A stretch of 64,000 nt of DNA from the NCBI RefSeq assembly GCF_019052805.1, contig NZ_JAHQRJ010000003.1:372001-436000 (forward strand), given 5' to 3'. Position numbers and translations under genes: made by a program. Source of the DNA: Noviherbaspirillum sp. L7-7A. Its GTDB lineage: Bacteria > Pseudomonadota > Gammaproteobacteria > Burkholderiales > Burkholderiaceae_D. Of the stretch, positions 18,680 to 28,472 are shown one piece after another. The notes below the pieces were generated by a model. That model was not told the origin of the DNA. It worked only from the letters and a program-made list of their open reading frames with translations, and did no database searches. Position 1 is the stretch's first letter; each line of letters begins with the position of its first letter.

Positions 18680-19663
18680 TCAGTCGACCTTCACATTAGC
18701 CGCCTTCACTACCTTGGCCCACTTGGCGATCTCGGCGGCCTGGAAGTCTGCCAGCTGCTGCGGCGCCATGCCCGACGGCTCCACGCCCAGCTTGGCTAGG
18801 CGCTCCTGCACATCCGGCTGCTTGAGGATGGCCGCGACTTCGGTCTGCAGCCGCTGCACGATAGCCGGCGGCGTGCCGGCCGGCGCAAACATCGCCTGCC
18901 ACGACACCACTTCATAGCCGGGCACGCCGGCTTCGGCCATGGTCGGCACATCCGGCATGCTGGCCACCCGTTTGGCCGAGGTCACCGCCAGCGGTCTCAC
19001 CTTGCCGCTCTGGATGAAGGGGCCGGCAACCACGGTGGTGTCGAACATCAGCGGCACCTGCCCGCCGATCACGTCCTGGATCGCCGGCGCGCTGCCCTTG
19101 TAGGGGATATGCACCATGTCGATGCCCGTCATGGTCTTGAACAGCTCGGCCGACAGATGCTGCGAGGTGCCGTTGCCGGCGGACGCGAAGGACAGGCTGG
19201 CCGGCTTGGCCTTGGCGGCAGCGATCAGTTCCTTGACCGACTTGAACGGACTGGCCGGATTGACCACCAGCACATTGGCATTGGTGCCGATCAGCGTGAT
19301 CGGCGCAAACGACTTCAACGGGTCATAGGAGAGCTTGTACAGGCTGGCATTGATCGAATGCGAGCTGATGGTGCCACCCATGATGGTGTAGCCATCGGGC
19401 GCTGCGCGCGCCACAAGTTCCGAGCCGATATTGCCGCCGGCGCCGGGACGGTTGTCGATGATGACGTTGGTGCCCAGCGCGGGGCCCAGCTTCTGGCCGA
19501 TCAGGCGGGCCAGGATATCGGTGGTGCCGCCGGCCGGGAACGGCACGACGTAGGTAATGGGCTTGCTGGGCCATTTGTCCTGGGCCTGCGCCGGCAGGAC
19601 GATGGCGGAAAGCGCGAGTGCCGAGAGGGAAGCGGCGATCAGGGTGCGGCGTGCGACTTGCAT
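18680..19663 (-). CDS. Bug-family (TctC-like) periplasmic solute receptor, probably for hexarate
   Basis: A 327-residue receptor with a signal peptide (residues 1-27, cut after AQA) and the Bug hallmarks WPSKPITYVVPFPAGG, TDILARLIGQKLG and VIDNRPGAGGNIGSE in the first 80 residues. Bug proteins bind carboxylates for TctAB-type transporters or for sensing; no TctA or TctB is present in this window. It lies 64 bases downstream of garD on the same strand, so galactarate or glucarate is a reasonable ligand. AAGGACACTCT precedes the start. Confidence 0.93.
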   Translation of the reverse strand: MQVARRTLIAASLSALALSAIVLPAQAQDKWPSKPITYVVPFPAGGTTDILARLIGQKLGPALGTNVIIDNRPGAGGNIGSELVARAAPDGYTIMGGTISSHSINASLYKLSYDPLKSFAPITLIGTNANVLVVNPASPFKSVKELIAAAKAKPASLSFASAGNGTSQHLSAELFKTMTGIDMVHIPYKGSAPAIQDVIGGQVPLMFDTTVVAGPFIQSGKVRPLAVTSAKRVASMPDVPTMAEAGVPGYEVVSWQAMFAPAGTPPAIVQRLQTEVAAILKQPDVQERLAKLGVEPSGMAPQQLADFQAAEIAKWAKVVKAANVKVD

Positions 19664-19727
19664 AGAGTGTCCTTCATTGATCTTGTCGTGAGGTGATGCG
19701 AGGGGGTAGTGCGACCGGGATGGCGTG

Positions 19728-21305
19728 TCAGGTCACCGGCGCCGGGTTGAACAGCGTCAGCGCATTATGGAGTTTCCAGTGTTCTGCCCAGGTCTTCCTG
19801 CCGCTGGCCACGTCGAGCAGCAGGCGAAACAGTTCCCAGCCCACGTCTTCGATGGTGGCCTCGCCGGTGGCGATGCGGCCGGCGTCCACATCCATTAGGT
19901 CATGCCAGCGGCGCGCCAGGTCGGAACGGGTGGCAACCTTCACTACCGGCACCGCGGCCAGCCCATAAGGCGTGCCACGGCCGGTGGTAAAGACATGCAG
20001 GTTCATGCCGGCAGCCAGCTGCAGCGTGCCGCAAATGAAGTCCGAAGCCGGCGTGGCCGCATACAACAGGCCTTTCTGCTTGGCCTTCTCGCCGGGCGCG
20101 AGCACGCCGGAAATCGGGCTGGTACCGGATTTGATGATGGAACCCATCGCCTTTTCCACGATGTTGGCCAGGCCGCCCTTCTTGTTGCCCGGGGTGGTGT
20201 TGGCGCTGCGGTCGACACCGCCCTTCTTCAGGTAGTCGTCATACCAGGCCATCTCGCGGATCATCGCGTCGGCCACCTCGGCATTAACCGCGCGCGAGGT
20301 CAGTTGGTCGATGCCGTCGCGCACCTCGGTTACCTCGGAAAACATCACGGTGGCGCCGGCCCGCACCAGTAGGTCGGTGGCGTAGCCCAGCGCCGGGTTG
20401 GCGGTCACTCCGGAAAACGCGTCGCTGCCGCCGCACTGCATGCCAACCACCAGGTCGGATGCCGAGCAGGTCTCGCGGCGGCGCTGGTTCAGTTCAGCCA
20501 GCCTGCGCTCGGCCATCGTCATGATGGAATCGATCATCGACTGGAAGCCGATGTGTGCATCATCCTGCAGGCAGACAGTGTTGGACGGCTCGTCGCCGCG
20601 GATAGGGATGCTGCCGGCCGGAAACAGCCGCGCCGGCTGCAGCTTCTCGCAGCCTAAGCTGACCACCATAGGCTGGCCGCCGAAATTCGGATTGCGGCTG
20701 ATGTTCTGCAGGGTGCGGATCGGCACCACGGCGTCGGGCGCGTCGATGGCCACACCGCAGCCGTAGCTGTGTTCCAGCCCAACCACATCGTCCACGTTGG
20801 GATAGCGCGGCAGCAGCTCGGCCTTGATGCGCTGCACCGCATGCTCGACCACGCCGGCCACGCATTGCACGGTGGTGGTAATGGCCAGGATGTTGCGGGT
20901 GCCGACGCTGCCGTCGGCATTGCGGTAGCCCTCGAAGGTATAGCCTTCCAGGGGCTCAACCTTCTGCGGCGCCCGGTTGGCGATCGGCAGGTTGGTCAGT
21001 TCGCGTGCCGGCGGCATGCGCACCACCGATTCCTCGATCCAACTGCCCTGTGCTATGTCGCGCATCGCGTAGCCGATGATGACGTCATAGCGGCGGATAG
21101 CGTCGCCTTCGGCAAGATCGACCAGCGCGATCTTGTGGCCTTGCGGCACCCTGGTTTTTAGCACGAATTCGCCAAGAAATTCGGTGCCGGCGGGCAAGCC
21201 GCCATCATTGGCGACAATGGCCACGTTGTCGTTCGCATGCATTTTGATATACAGCGGCTTGACCGCCGCTACGCCCTGCTCTGATTCGGTGTGCCTGATT
21301 TCCAT
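19728..21305 (-). CDS. garD: galactarate dehydratase
   Basis: A 525-residue enzyme of the UxaA/GarD family that dehydrates galactarate (meso-galactarate) to 5-keto-4-deoxyglucarate. An N-terminal SAF domain (about 5-80) is followed by the catalytic part with [53 protein letters not shown] and [10 protein letters not shown]. The length matches E. coli GarD (523 residues) rather than the shorter altronate dehydratase family members. The start at 21305 is preceded by CAGGAATCCC; the frame is also open from 21344. It is the first gene of an operon with a Bug receptor and is divergent from a GntR regulator. Substrate preference is inferred from similarity and from the nearby kdgD. Confidence 0.9.
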   Translation of the reverse strand: MEIRHTESEQGVAAVKPLYIKMHANDNVAIVANDGGLPAGTEFLGEFVLKTRVPQGHKIALVDLAEGDAIRRYDVIIGYAMRDIAQGSWIEESVVRMPPARELTNLPIANRAPQKVEPLEGYTFEGYRNADGSVGTRNILAITTTVQCVAGVVEHAVQRIKAELLPRYPNVDDVVGLEHSYGCGVAIDAPDAVVPIRTLQNISRNPNFGGQPMVVSLGCEKLQPARLFPAGSIPIRGDEPSNTVCLQDDAHIGFQSMIDSIMTMAERRLAELNQRRRETCSASDLVVGMQCGGSDAFSGVTANPALGYATDLLVRAGATVMFSEVTEVRDGIDQLTSRAVNAEVADAMIREMAWYDDYLKKGGVDRSANTTPGNKKGGLANIVEKAMGSIIKSGTSPISGVLAPGEKAKQKGLLYAATPASDFICGTLQLAAGMNLHVFTTGRGTPYGLAAVPVVKVATRSDLARRWHDLMDVDAGRIATGEATIEDVGWELFRLLLDVASGRKTWAEHWKLHNALTLFNPAPVT

Positions 21306-21405
21306 GGGATTCCTGAAAGATTGCCGCTGTACCGAACGCCGCACCGATAAACCGCCATTGCGCCGCGCCTGCTAAAGTCGGTTGCCGTGATTTGATACGG
21401 ATATA

Positions 21406-21442
21406 GTTATCAGTCATCAGACAACATATGACGGAGTATAAT
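21406..21442. promoter_or_regulatory. candidate GntR operator with gntR promoter
   Basis: GTTATCAGTCATCAGACAAC (21406-21425) is an imperfect palindrome with outer arms GTTRTC/GAYAAC. A nearly identical copy lies upstream of kdgD. A perfect -10 TATAAT at 21437-21442 faces gntR, and the motif covers its -35 region. On the other strand TTGTCT inside the motif could serve as the garD -35. A repressor bound here would block both promoters. Confidence 0.7.
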
Positions 21443-21499
21443 TAGCCGATCCGAAATTGGCAACTGTTAAGCGATTTAACTTCCGTCCAGGCCGACAGC

Positions 21500-22255
21500 A
21501 TGAATACCGTCCCTCTTCCCGTTCCCCCAGCCCTATCCCGCAAACCGCGCAACCTCGCCCAGGGCGTGGTTGCCTATATTGCCGACGGCATCCGCAATGG
21601 CACGGTCAAGCCGGGTGACAAGCTGCCCACCGAATCGGAAATCATGCGGCTGATGGGCGTAAGCCGTACCGTGGTGCGGGAAGCGATTTCCCATATGCAG
21701 GCAGCCGGCATGGTGGAGACGCGGCATGGCATCGGCACCTTCGTGCTGCAGCCAGCGCCGACACCGAGCCAGACACTGGGCATTGACCCCAGCACCGTGG
21801 TCACGATGCGCGACGTGCTGGCGATCCTAGAGTTGCGCATCAGCCTGGAAACCGAAGCGGCCGGGCTGGCGGCCCACCGCCGCACCGCGGCGCAATTGCA
21901 GGCGCTGCGAGACGCGCTTGATCGTTTCCAGCAAGAGGCACGCACCGGCGGCGACACCGTAGCGGCCGACATGGAATTTCACTTGGCCATTGCCCAGTCT
22001 TCGGATAACCGTTACTTCCATGACATCCTGGGCCAGCTCGGCACCAACATCATTCCGCGCTCGCGGCTTAATTCGGCCAAGCTGGCGCAGGACGATCCGA
22101 TGGCCTACATGGAGCGGGTAATACGGGAGCATGAGGATATCTTCAACGCCATTGGCCGCCAGGACCCGGAGTCGGCGCGGGCGGCCATGCGCACCCATCT
22201 TTCCAACAGCCGGGAACGGCTGCGCCAGGCGCAGGAACGGGCGGTCTCGAACTGA
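21500..22255 (+). CDS. FadR-subfamily GntR transcriptional regulator of the hexarate genes
   Basis: A 251-residue regulator. The winged helix lies at about residues 14-80 (GDKLPTESEIMRLMGVSRTVVREAISHMQAAGMVETRHGIGTFV region) and the FCD ligand domain at about 105-235 with EFHLAIAQSSDNRYFHDIL carrying metal-binding type His residues. FCD regulators usually respond to organic acids. It is divergent from garD across 194 bases containing a palindromic motif that recurs before kdgD, so it probably represses galactarate/glucarate catabolism. Confidence 0.9.
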   Translation: MNTVPLPVPPALSRKPRNLAQGVVAYIADGIRNGTVKPGDKLPTESEIMRLMGVSRTVVREAISHMQAAGMVETRHGIGTFVLQPAPTPSQTLGIDPSTVVTMRDVLAILELRISLETEAAGLAAHRRTAAQLQALRDALDRFQQEARTGGDTVAADMEFHLAIAQSSDNRYFHDILGQLGTNIIPRSRLNSAKLAQDDPMAYMERVIREHEDIFNAIGRQDPESARAAMRTHLSNSRERLRQAQERAVSN

Positions 22256-22529
22256 TCAGGGTTTGAACAGACGTCTGAATTCATCCAGGTGTTCTGCAGC
22301 GGCTGCCGGCAGGAGACAGTCGTTACAAGAGTGGACAATGCGGCGTCTTTCTGTGCCTGCTTGCAGCCAAGAACGGACATTCATCTTTCACTGGGACGGT
22401 CTGCGGGTCCTTGAGCAAACGTTGGCTGGCTGGTCGCATTGAGCCGGTTGGCTTCTATCCTTGCGCAACGGATTTCACCGGTCAGGCAGACAGCAGGAAA
22501 TCAGAAACAAGCAATTCATCTCTCTGCTG

Positions 22530-23456
22530 CTAGGCACTCAACGTTGCATAAGATTCGAATTCAGCGCGAATAGAGGCTGCCAACGCAGAGAGTGCTTCAG
22601 GCCGTAACCGGCCCTTTTTCGTGATCTCGTAGAAGCTCAAGGACACTGACGGTTCCGTCAGAAGCGACATCTGCACCTGGTAACGCTGGCACGCTGGCGC
22701 AATAAAGGAAGGCAGAACCGTTACGCCAAATCCGGCTTCCACCATTGCAAGCAGGGTCTGAAAGTTTTCGTACACCGGCCTGTCCTCGTCGCCCCGACCG
22801 ATGATGCGCAACTGCTCTTCTATCAGTTCTTGAACCGGGTTGTCGGACGGCAGTCCGAGCAATGGCTTGTCATGCAGCGTCGCCCATCTGGTCTTTCCTG
22901 ACGCTGTACCGTGCCTGTGGGCTTTTGCCTTCCTTTCCAGGGGTGAAACGTAGGCCAGCATGAACGCAGCCAGCGGCGTGCGCTCGATACCCGACTGTGC
23001 CTTGAAAAAAGCCCCGAACCCGGCGTCGAGCTCGCCGTTGGCCACGCCATTCTGTATTGCTTCGCGGTTGATATCCCTGATGTGCACGTTGATATCCGGG
23101 TATTTTCGTTTGAAAGCGGTAATGGCGGCAGGCATGACAAAAGCGGCAATGATGGGAGTCACCCCTACTCTCAGTGTCCGCTGCGCGCGGCTTGATATCT
23201 GATTGATCGTGTCCGTGATCGACTCCAGTTCAGCCACGATGCGACTCGCCACAGGAACCAGCTGCAGACCTTCCGTGGTGAGGGCAACGGAGCGTGTGGT
23301 GCGGTCGAACAAGCGGCATTTCAATTGCTCTTCAAGGTCGCGCATCATCGCGCTCAATCCCGACTGGGTGATATGCAGACGCTCCGCGGCACGCGTGAAA
23401 CTGGTCAGCCGCGCGATAGCGAGAAATGCCTGCATTTGCCGCTGCGTCACATTCAT
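22530..23456 (-). CDS. LysR-type transcriptional regulator
   Basis: A 308-residue LysR protein: helix-turn-helix at 1-62 (MNVTQRQMQAFLAIARLTSF, AAERLHITQSGLSAMMRDLE) and a periplasmic-binding-like effector domain (about 90-300). It is divergent from a Bug receptor and FAD-monooxygenase pair, which it probably controls in response to an aromatic or related acid. The 101-base spacer contains a 14-base palindrome at its start. Confidence 0.92.
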   Translation of the reverse strand: MNVTQRQMQAFLAIARLTSFTRAAERLHITQSGLSAMMRDLEEQLKCRLFDRTTRSVALTTEGLQLVPVASRIVAELESITDTINQISSRAQRTLRVGVTPIIAAFVMPAAITAFKRKYPDINVHIRDINREAIQNGVANGELDAGFGAFFKAQSGIERTPLAAFMLAYVSPLERKAKAHRHGTASGKTRWATLHDKPLLGLPSDNPVQELIEEQLRIIGRGDEDRPVYENFQTLLAMVEAGFGVTVLPSFIAPACQRYQVQMSLLTEPSVSLSFYEITKKGRLRPEALSALAASIRAEFESYATLSA

Positions 23457-23465
23457 GAGCTTTAC

Positions 23466-23479
23466 TTCTTAATTAAGAA
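23466..23479. promoter_or_regulatory. palindrome in the LysR-Bug intergenic region
   Basis: TTCTTAATTAAGAA is a perfect 14-base palindrome ten bases before the LysR start codon. It is well placed for autoregulation, although it does not have the classical T-N11-A form. Confidence 0.45.
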
Positions 23480-23557
23480 AATAATAGCGATTATATTCTT
23501 GATCAGGATGGGGTTAAATGCAGCACGATCATTCAAACCGAACCATACGGAGACCCC

Positions 23558-24529
23558 ATGAAGTTCTCACAGTACCTAGGCATCGGTGCCCTCGCAGTGT
23601 CGATATTTAACGGCGGCGCCCACGCGGCCGGCTATCCCGAGCGCCCAGTAACGATTGTTGTGCCTTTTGCGCCAGGCGGTGCTACGGATGCAAGCGCTCG
23701 ACTGCTGGCCCAAGCGTTCCAGAAGCAGTCAGGCGCCACCTTTGTTGTCGAAAACGTTGCAGGCGCCGGAACGACGATTGGAGCAGCGAAAGTGGCACGC
23801 GCTGCCGCAGATGGCTATACGCTGCTGTGGGGCGGGCTGACCTCCAATGCAATGGCGCCACACCTCTACGCTAAGCTGTCCTATGACGGCATCACGTCCT
23901 TCTCGCCAATTTCCCTAATCGCCACACAGCCGTATGTGCTGCTTGTGAATGCCAAATCACCCTTTGCCAAGATTGGGGATCTGACGACGAAAGCGCAGGC
24001 CGAGCCGGGCAAGCTCAATTTTGCCAGTCCCGGTGAAGGCAGCTCGCCGCACCTGACCACGGAACTCTTTCTCAACGCAACACGCCTCTCAATGCAGCAT
24101 GTTCCCTACAAAGGTGCGGCGCCAGCGATGAGCGGCCTGCTGGCCGGCGACGTCGACATGATGGTCGATACGCCGACCGCGCCGCTGCCCATGATCAAGG
24201 CGGGACGCTTGCGTGCGCTTGCCGTGACGAGCAAGCAGCGCCTGCCGGAACTACCGGAAGTCCCCACTGTGCAGGAAAGCGGTTTGGCGGATTTCGAGGC
24301 GGCGACCTGGTTCGGCCTGTTCGCACCGCGCGGCACGCCGCCGGAGGTGATTGCCACGCTCAACCGCATGGCTACCACGGCGCTGAAGGAACCCGCTGTC
24401 TTGGAGCAGATGAAGCAGGCCATGTTTACGCCGGCACCTTCAACACCGGAACAATTGGCCGAGAAGGTCAAGTCGGAAAGTGCAAAGTGGAGCCGCATCA
24501 TCAAGGAAAAGAACATCCGTCTCGAGTAG
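23558..24529 (+). CDS. Bug-family (TctC-like) periplasmic solute receptor
   Basis: A 323-residue receptor with a signal peptide (about 1-24, cut near AHA) and the motifs YPERPVTIVVPFAPGGATD and VVENVAGAGTTIGAAKVA. GGAGACCCC precedes the ATG. It is divergent from the LysR gene and 73 bases upstream of an FAD-dependent monooxygenase. The pair suggests capture of an aromatic or N-heterocyclic acid that is then hydroxylated. No TctAB partner is nearby. Confidence 0.92.
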   Translation: MKFSQYLGIGALAVSIFNGGAHAAGYPERPVTIVVPFAPGGATDASARLLAQAFQKQSGATFVVENVAGAGTTIGAAKVARAAADGYTLLWGGLTSNAMAPHLYAKLSYDGITSFSPISLIATQPYVLLVNAKSPFAKIGDLTTKAQAEPGKLNFASPGEGSSPHLTTELFLNATRLSMQHVPYKGAAPAMSGLLAGDVDMMVDTPTAPLPMIKAGRLRALAVTSKQRLPELPEVPTVQESGLADFEAATWFGLFAPRGTPPEVIATLNRMATTALKEPAVLEQMKQAMFTPAPSTPEQLAEKVKSESAKWSRIIKEKNIRLE

Positions 24530-24602
24530 GCGCGAGTGCTGCCACGCAACGCGGCCTGCCATGCGTGGGCCACCGATCATGTTATGAGGATTGAGGTCAG
24601 GA

Positions 24603-25802
24603 ATGAAAAAGACACAACGTATTCTTATTGCTGGCGCTGGCATTGGCGGGCTGACAGCGGCCTTGTCTTTGCTCAGGCGTGGATATGACGTAAAGGTCTA
24701 TGAACAAGCCGTCGAACTGCGTGAGGTTGGTGCAGGCCTACAATTAAGCCCCAATGGCTTGCGTGCCTTGTACCAGCTCGGGCTGGGCGACGCACTTGGA
24801 GCGCTTGCGAGCGAACCGGAAGGCAAGGAGATACGCCTGTGGAGCACTGGCCAGACGTGGAAACTGTTCGACCTGGGCCAAACCTCCGTGGCGGATTACG
24901 GCTACCCCTACTTCACGATTTACCGCCCGGATCTGCTCAAAGTGCTCACCGATGCCGTTCGTGCAATCAAGGCCGATGCCATTACGTTGAACGCGAAGTG
25001 CAGCGGGTTTAAGCAGACGGCAGAAGGCGTGGCCCTGAAGCTGGGTGACGGACGAGAGGTGCTGGGCGACATGCTGATCGGTGCCGACGGCGTTCACTCC
25101 CCCATTCGCGGCCAGCTGTTCGGTGCCGACAACCCATCCTTCTCCGGCTGCCTCGCATGGCGTGGCGTCATTCCGATGGAGCGCCTGCCGCAACATATGC
25201 GCCGCACTGTCGGCACCAACTGGATTGGCCCCGGCGCTCATGTCATTCATTATCCACTGCATGGCGGTACGCTGATGAACTTTGTCGGCATTGTCGAACG
25301 TAATGATTGGCAGGTTGAATCTTGGACGCAGAAGGGCTCGCATGATGAGTGTCATGCGGACTTCAATGGATGGCATCAAGACGTGCATGAAATGATCAAC
25401 CACATTGACGTCCCCTACAAATGGGCACTGATGGCGCGTCCACCGCTGACAAGGTGGTCTGTGGGCCGGGTCACCCTCATGGGCGACGCCTGCCATCCAA
25501 CGCTGCCGTTTCTCGCACAGGGCGCGGTGATGGCGATTGAGGATGGCTATCTTCTTGGGCGCTGCATCGGGCAGCACGAGGACAATCCGGCGCTTGCCCT
25601 GGCAAGGTACGAGCAAGCCCGTATCGAGCGCACCACCAGAATCGTCTTGCGCTCAACGGAGAACGGCAAGCGCTTTCACAATCCCGCCCTGGCCTCGCCC
25701 GAGGGAGCGGCCGCTTATGTGGATCGCGAATGGGCGGAAGACAAGGTAAGGGAACGGTACGACTGGCTATTCCGTTACAACGTCGACGAGGTCGCGGTGT
25801 GA
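24603..25802 (+). CDS. FAD-dependent aromatic-acid monooxygenase (salicylate/6-hydroxynicotinate hydroxylase type)
   Basis: A 399-residue class A flavoprotein. FAD motifs: ILIAGAGIGGLTAAL near the start, the acidic end of strand 2 (VYEQAVELREVGAGLQL), DMLIGADGVHSPIRGQLFG (DG motif, about 155-175), and GRVTLMGDACHPTLPFLAQG (GD motif, about 285). NAD(P)H-dependent ring hydroxylation of a phenolic or pyridine acid is the family reaction; the exact substrate cannot be read. The ATG at 24603 has GAGGTCAGGA upstream and is preferred over the TTG at 24591. It is probably co-transcribed with the Bug gene. Confidence 0.88.
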   Translation: MKKTQRILIAGAGIGGLTAALSLLRRGYDVKVYEQAVELREVGAGLQLSPNGLRALYQLGLGDALGALASEPEGKEIRLWSTGQTWKLFDLGQTSVADYGYPYFTIYRPDLLKVLTDAVRAIKADAITLNAKCSGFKQTAEGVALKLGDGREVLGDMLIGADGVHSPIRGQLFGADNPSFSGCLAWRGVIPMERLPQHMRRTVGTNWIGPGAHVIHYPLHGGTLMNFVGIVERNDWQVESWTQKGSHDECHADFNGWHQDVHEMINHIDVPYKWALMARPPLTRWSVGRVTLMGDACHPTLPFLAQGAVMAIEDGYLLGRCIGQHEDNPALALARYEQARIERTTRIVLRSTENGKRFHNPALASPEGAAAYVDREWAEDKVRERYDWLFRYNVDEVAV

Positions 25803-26253
25803 CTAGTAGGAACCGGTAAGAGCGACACCTGCTTCGTTTTATCTTGTGGGAATCATCGCCTGCTAACAATCAGCGAATCAAAGCTGTTCTCCGCGCAAAG
25901 GTCATTCAGAAAAGACAGGCGACCAACGGGTGTCAGGTCAATAGCTGCCGGTCGCCAATTTAAATTGAATGACTGCAACGCGTGGCCTTGTTGAAACTTC
26001 CCTTAATTAGCTCGTCACGATGTGACGTCGCTGCAACTTGCAGGGAATTGCGCTTAACCTCATTTCCTGCTCGATTGAAACCCAGAACAGCGCGCCAGGG
26101 TGCTGATCAGGGATGGCGCCATGGTCAAGTCCAGTCATCCCAAATAGACGAAAACACCTGCCGACCCTTCAAATTGACCTTTCTTGGATTCCTGACAAGG
26201 TAGCCTTTATCCCTGCTCCTATCATCAAGAGACTATTCACCCAGGAGACTGAA
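25803..26253. other. intergenic, nothing recognised
   Basis: 451 bases after the monooxygenase. No ORF with supporting features and no terminator with a clear T tract were seen. The right end holds the ribosome-binding site AGGAG (26243-26247) of the next small gene. Confidence 0.4.
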
Positions 26254-26457
26254 ATGAAGAAGGCAATGTTTCTACTAGTATTGTTTGTCGCAGGAGCTTC
26301 TTTCAGCAATACCAGTTTTGCCCGTGAAAATGAGGAAAAAAATGTGGTGGGGCGGACATCCGATCGGGTTACGCCACCCCATCGTCACGCGCGTAAGGGC
26401 ACCGTAGCCAACAAAGTGAAACGTGCCCATCCAATTCGCAGGTTGGAAGGCAAGTGA
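26254..26457 (+). CDS. small secreted basic protein
   Basis: A 67-residue protein. The ATG at 26254 has AGGAG upstream, and a typical signal peptide follows (KKAMFLLVLFVAGASFSNTSFA, residues 2-23). The mature part is short, charged and rich in His, Arg and Lys (PPHRHARKG). A longer frame from 26113 exists but lacks a good start. The function is unknown; a periplasmic role is inferred from the signal peptide only. Confidence 0.7.
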   Translation: MKKAMFLLVLFVAGASFSNTSFARENEEKNVVGRTSDRVTPPHRHARKGTVANKVKRAHPIRRLEGK

Positions 26458-26706
26458 CAGTTTTCCTATCGGTTACACGGGTTTCATTCTGTCGTGTGGC
26501 CTGGTAGAGCGGACATGCACATTCATCGCCAATTTGGATGCCCGCTTTTTCTAGCGAACAGGCATTTGCAGGATGGCATAAAAGACGGCCCTGAATTGAT
26601 CACCTGAAGCCGGCCAGCCGCCGCCCGAGTGCTGCATGGATCTACAGCCCGGAAAGTCCGACATGCCCTTTAGCGCTGATTAAGGACTTCCCGTTCGGCA
26701 CGCCTC

Positions 26707-27341
26707 TCAACGCGGATAGGTGAAGCCGGTGCGGATATCCATCGGCGCCAGACGGCTGCCTTCGCGCACCATTAGCCGTTGCGGCGGTTCATCGCCTGCC
26801 AGCGCGCGCGACGCAATGGGCAGTCCTTCGCCCTTGCGCAACATGGGATCGCATCGCTCGTAGACGTTGGGACACCCTGTGGCTTTCAGGAGCGCCTGCA
26901 CGACGGGCACCTTCCATAGGTCGACGCCACCGGCATTGAATTGGCATATCAGATAGCCTGCGGTGCCGCCATAGCTGTGCACCAGGAGACCCGGCAACCC
27001 ATCCTTTTCGCCATCGACCAACTGCACCAGTGCCTTCGGGTCGGCGCTGCGCAGCGCATCGGCACGCAGAGACACGGCAGCCTGCACGCGCCGCTTGATC
27101 ATCGCGTGGTCAACCGGCTCGTCCTCGCGCAAGGTCCAGACGCGGGCGGCGATTTGTGATTTGGCGTTATAGGCTGCGCGGGCAAGGAACTGCCGGGACG
27201 ACGACTGCACAATCGCCGTGGCGCCCGGCCTGTTGCGCTCTTGCGGCTTGCCTTCGACCTTTTCGACGGCGGAGACGTAAATCCACGGGTCGCCGGAAAG
27301 CAGGCCTTTTCCTTACCCTGTTTGATGGTGATGATGAGCAT
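26707..27341 (-). pseudogene. rlmI: rlmI-like 23S rRNA m5C methyltransferase, broken
   Basis: Reading from the ATG at 27341: the PUA-type start (MLIITIKQGKEK) runs into a frameshift near 27308, after which LLSGDPWIYVSAVEKVEG and then SRQFLARAAYNAKSQIAARVW continue in the frame ending at 26707. The protein ends with DIRTGFTYPR where the family has the start of the Rossmann domain (TGQKTGFFLDQR). The SAM-binding half of this roughly 390-residue enzyme is therefore missing. Two independent lesions mark it as a pseudogene; a functional copy may lie elsewhere. Confidence 0.85.
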
Positions 27342-27462
27342 GTGCAGCTTTCGTTTTACGGAACGGGATGATACAGCAAGGTGCCCGCCTTGCTTTCGCT
27401 GCCTGCCGGGCATGCATTGATGAGCACTGCGGTAGCTTCCAACTTGCGTCATTGTCGAGCAT

Positions 27463-27504
27463 GTTGTACGATGACTGATAACATTTCGTTAGTTATCGTA
27501 TAAC
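27463..27504. promoter_or_regulatory. candidate GntR operators upstream of kdgD
   Basis: GTTGTACGATGACTGATAAC (27463-27482) reads on the other strand as GTTATCAGTCATCGTACAAC, which matches the garD-gntR motif at 18 of 20 positions. Nine bases further, GTTATCGTATAAC (27492-27504) is a second palindrome with the same arms. Both lie 50-95 bases before the kdgD start. Confidence 0.7.
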
Positions 27505-27557
27505 GGCGTGTTCCCGTGTTGCTGGCCCTTTAACTTTTAACCGTGCCTTCCCAATCC

Positions 27558-28472
27558 ATGATTACTCCACAAGACCTGAAACAAACCCTGTCGTCCGGCC
27601 TGCTGTCCTTCCCGATTACGGATTTCGATGCCAATGGCGACTTCAAGGCCGGCACCTATATCGAGCGCCTGGAATGGCTGGCGCCCTATGGCGCAACTGC
27701 GCTGTTCGTGGCTGGCGGCACTGGCGAATTCTTTTCGCTGACGCCAGACGATTATTCCCGGGTGGTCAAGACGGCGGTTGAAACCTGCCGCGGCAAGGTG
27801 CCCATCCTGGCAGGCGCCGGCGGCCCGACCCGTACCGCGATCGCCTATGCGCAGGAAGCCGAGCGCCTGGGCGCGCATGGCATCCTGCTGATGCCCCATT
27901 ACCTGACCGAAGCCAGCCAAGACGGCCTGGTAGACCATGTCGAGGCAGTCTGCAAGTCGGTCAAATTTGGCGTGGTGGTGTACAACCGCAACGTCTGCCG
28001 TCTCGACGCGGAGTCGCTGCTGAAGTTGGCCGACCGCTGCCCCAACCTGATCGGCTTCAAGGACGGCGTCGGCGAGATCGAGTCCATGGTCACCATTCGG
28101 CGCCGCCTCGGCGACCGCTTCAGCTACCTCGGCGGCCTGCCCACCGCCGAAGTCTATGCCGCCGCTTACAAGGCGATCGGCGTACCGGTGTATTCCTCGG
28201 CCGTGTTCAACTTCATCCCGCGGACCGCGGTAGAATTCTATGAAGCGATCCGCACTGACGACTACGCCACCACCGAGCGCCTGATCGACAGTTTCTTCCT
28301 GCCCTACTTGGCAATCCGCAACCGCAAGGCCGGCTATGCGGTGAGCATCGTGAAGGCTGGGGCCACCCTAGTCGGCCGCGGCGCCGGCCCCGTGCGGCCG
28401 CCGCTGACCGACCTGACCGGCGAGGAATGCGAGCAGCTGGATGCGCTGATCAAATCGCTCGGTTCGCAGTAA
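27558..28472 (+). CDS. kdgD: 5-dehydro-4-deoxyglucarate dehydratase
   Basis: A 304-residue class I aldolase-type enzyme of the DapA/NAL superfamily that converts 5-keto-4-deoxyglucarate to 2-oxoglutarate semialdehyde with loss of CO2 and water. Family motifs: [50 protein letters not shown] (conserved Tyr) and [13 protein letters not shown] with the Schiff-base Lys168. The ATG at 27558 fits the family start; a GTG at 27543 is possible. Together with garD it covers galactarate to 2-oxoglutarate semialdehyde. The final semialdehyde dehydrogenase is not in this window. Confidence 0.94.
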   Translation: MITPQDLKQTLSSGLLSFPITDFDANGDFKAGTYIERLEWLAPYGATALFVAGGTGEFFSLTPDDYSRVVKTAVETCRGKVPILAGAGGPTRTAIAYAQEAERLGAHGILLMPHYLTEASQDGLVDHVEAVCKSVKFGVVVYNRNVCRLDAESLLKLADRCPNLIGFKDGVGEIESMVTIRRRLGDRFSYLGGLPTAEVYAAAYKAIGVPVYSSAVFNFIPRTAVEFYEAIRTDDYATTERLIDSFFLPYLAIRNRKAGYAVSIVKAGATLVGRGAGPVRPPLTDLTGEECEQLDALIKSLGSQ

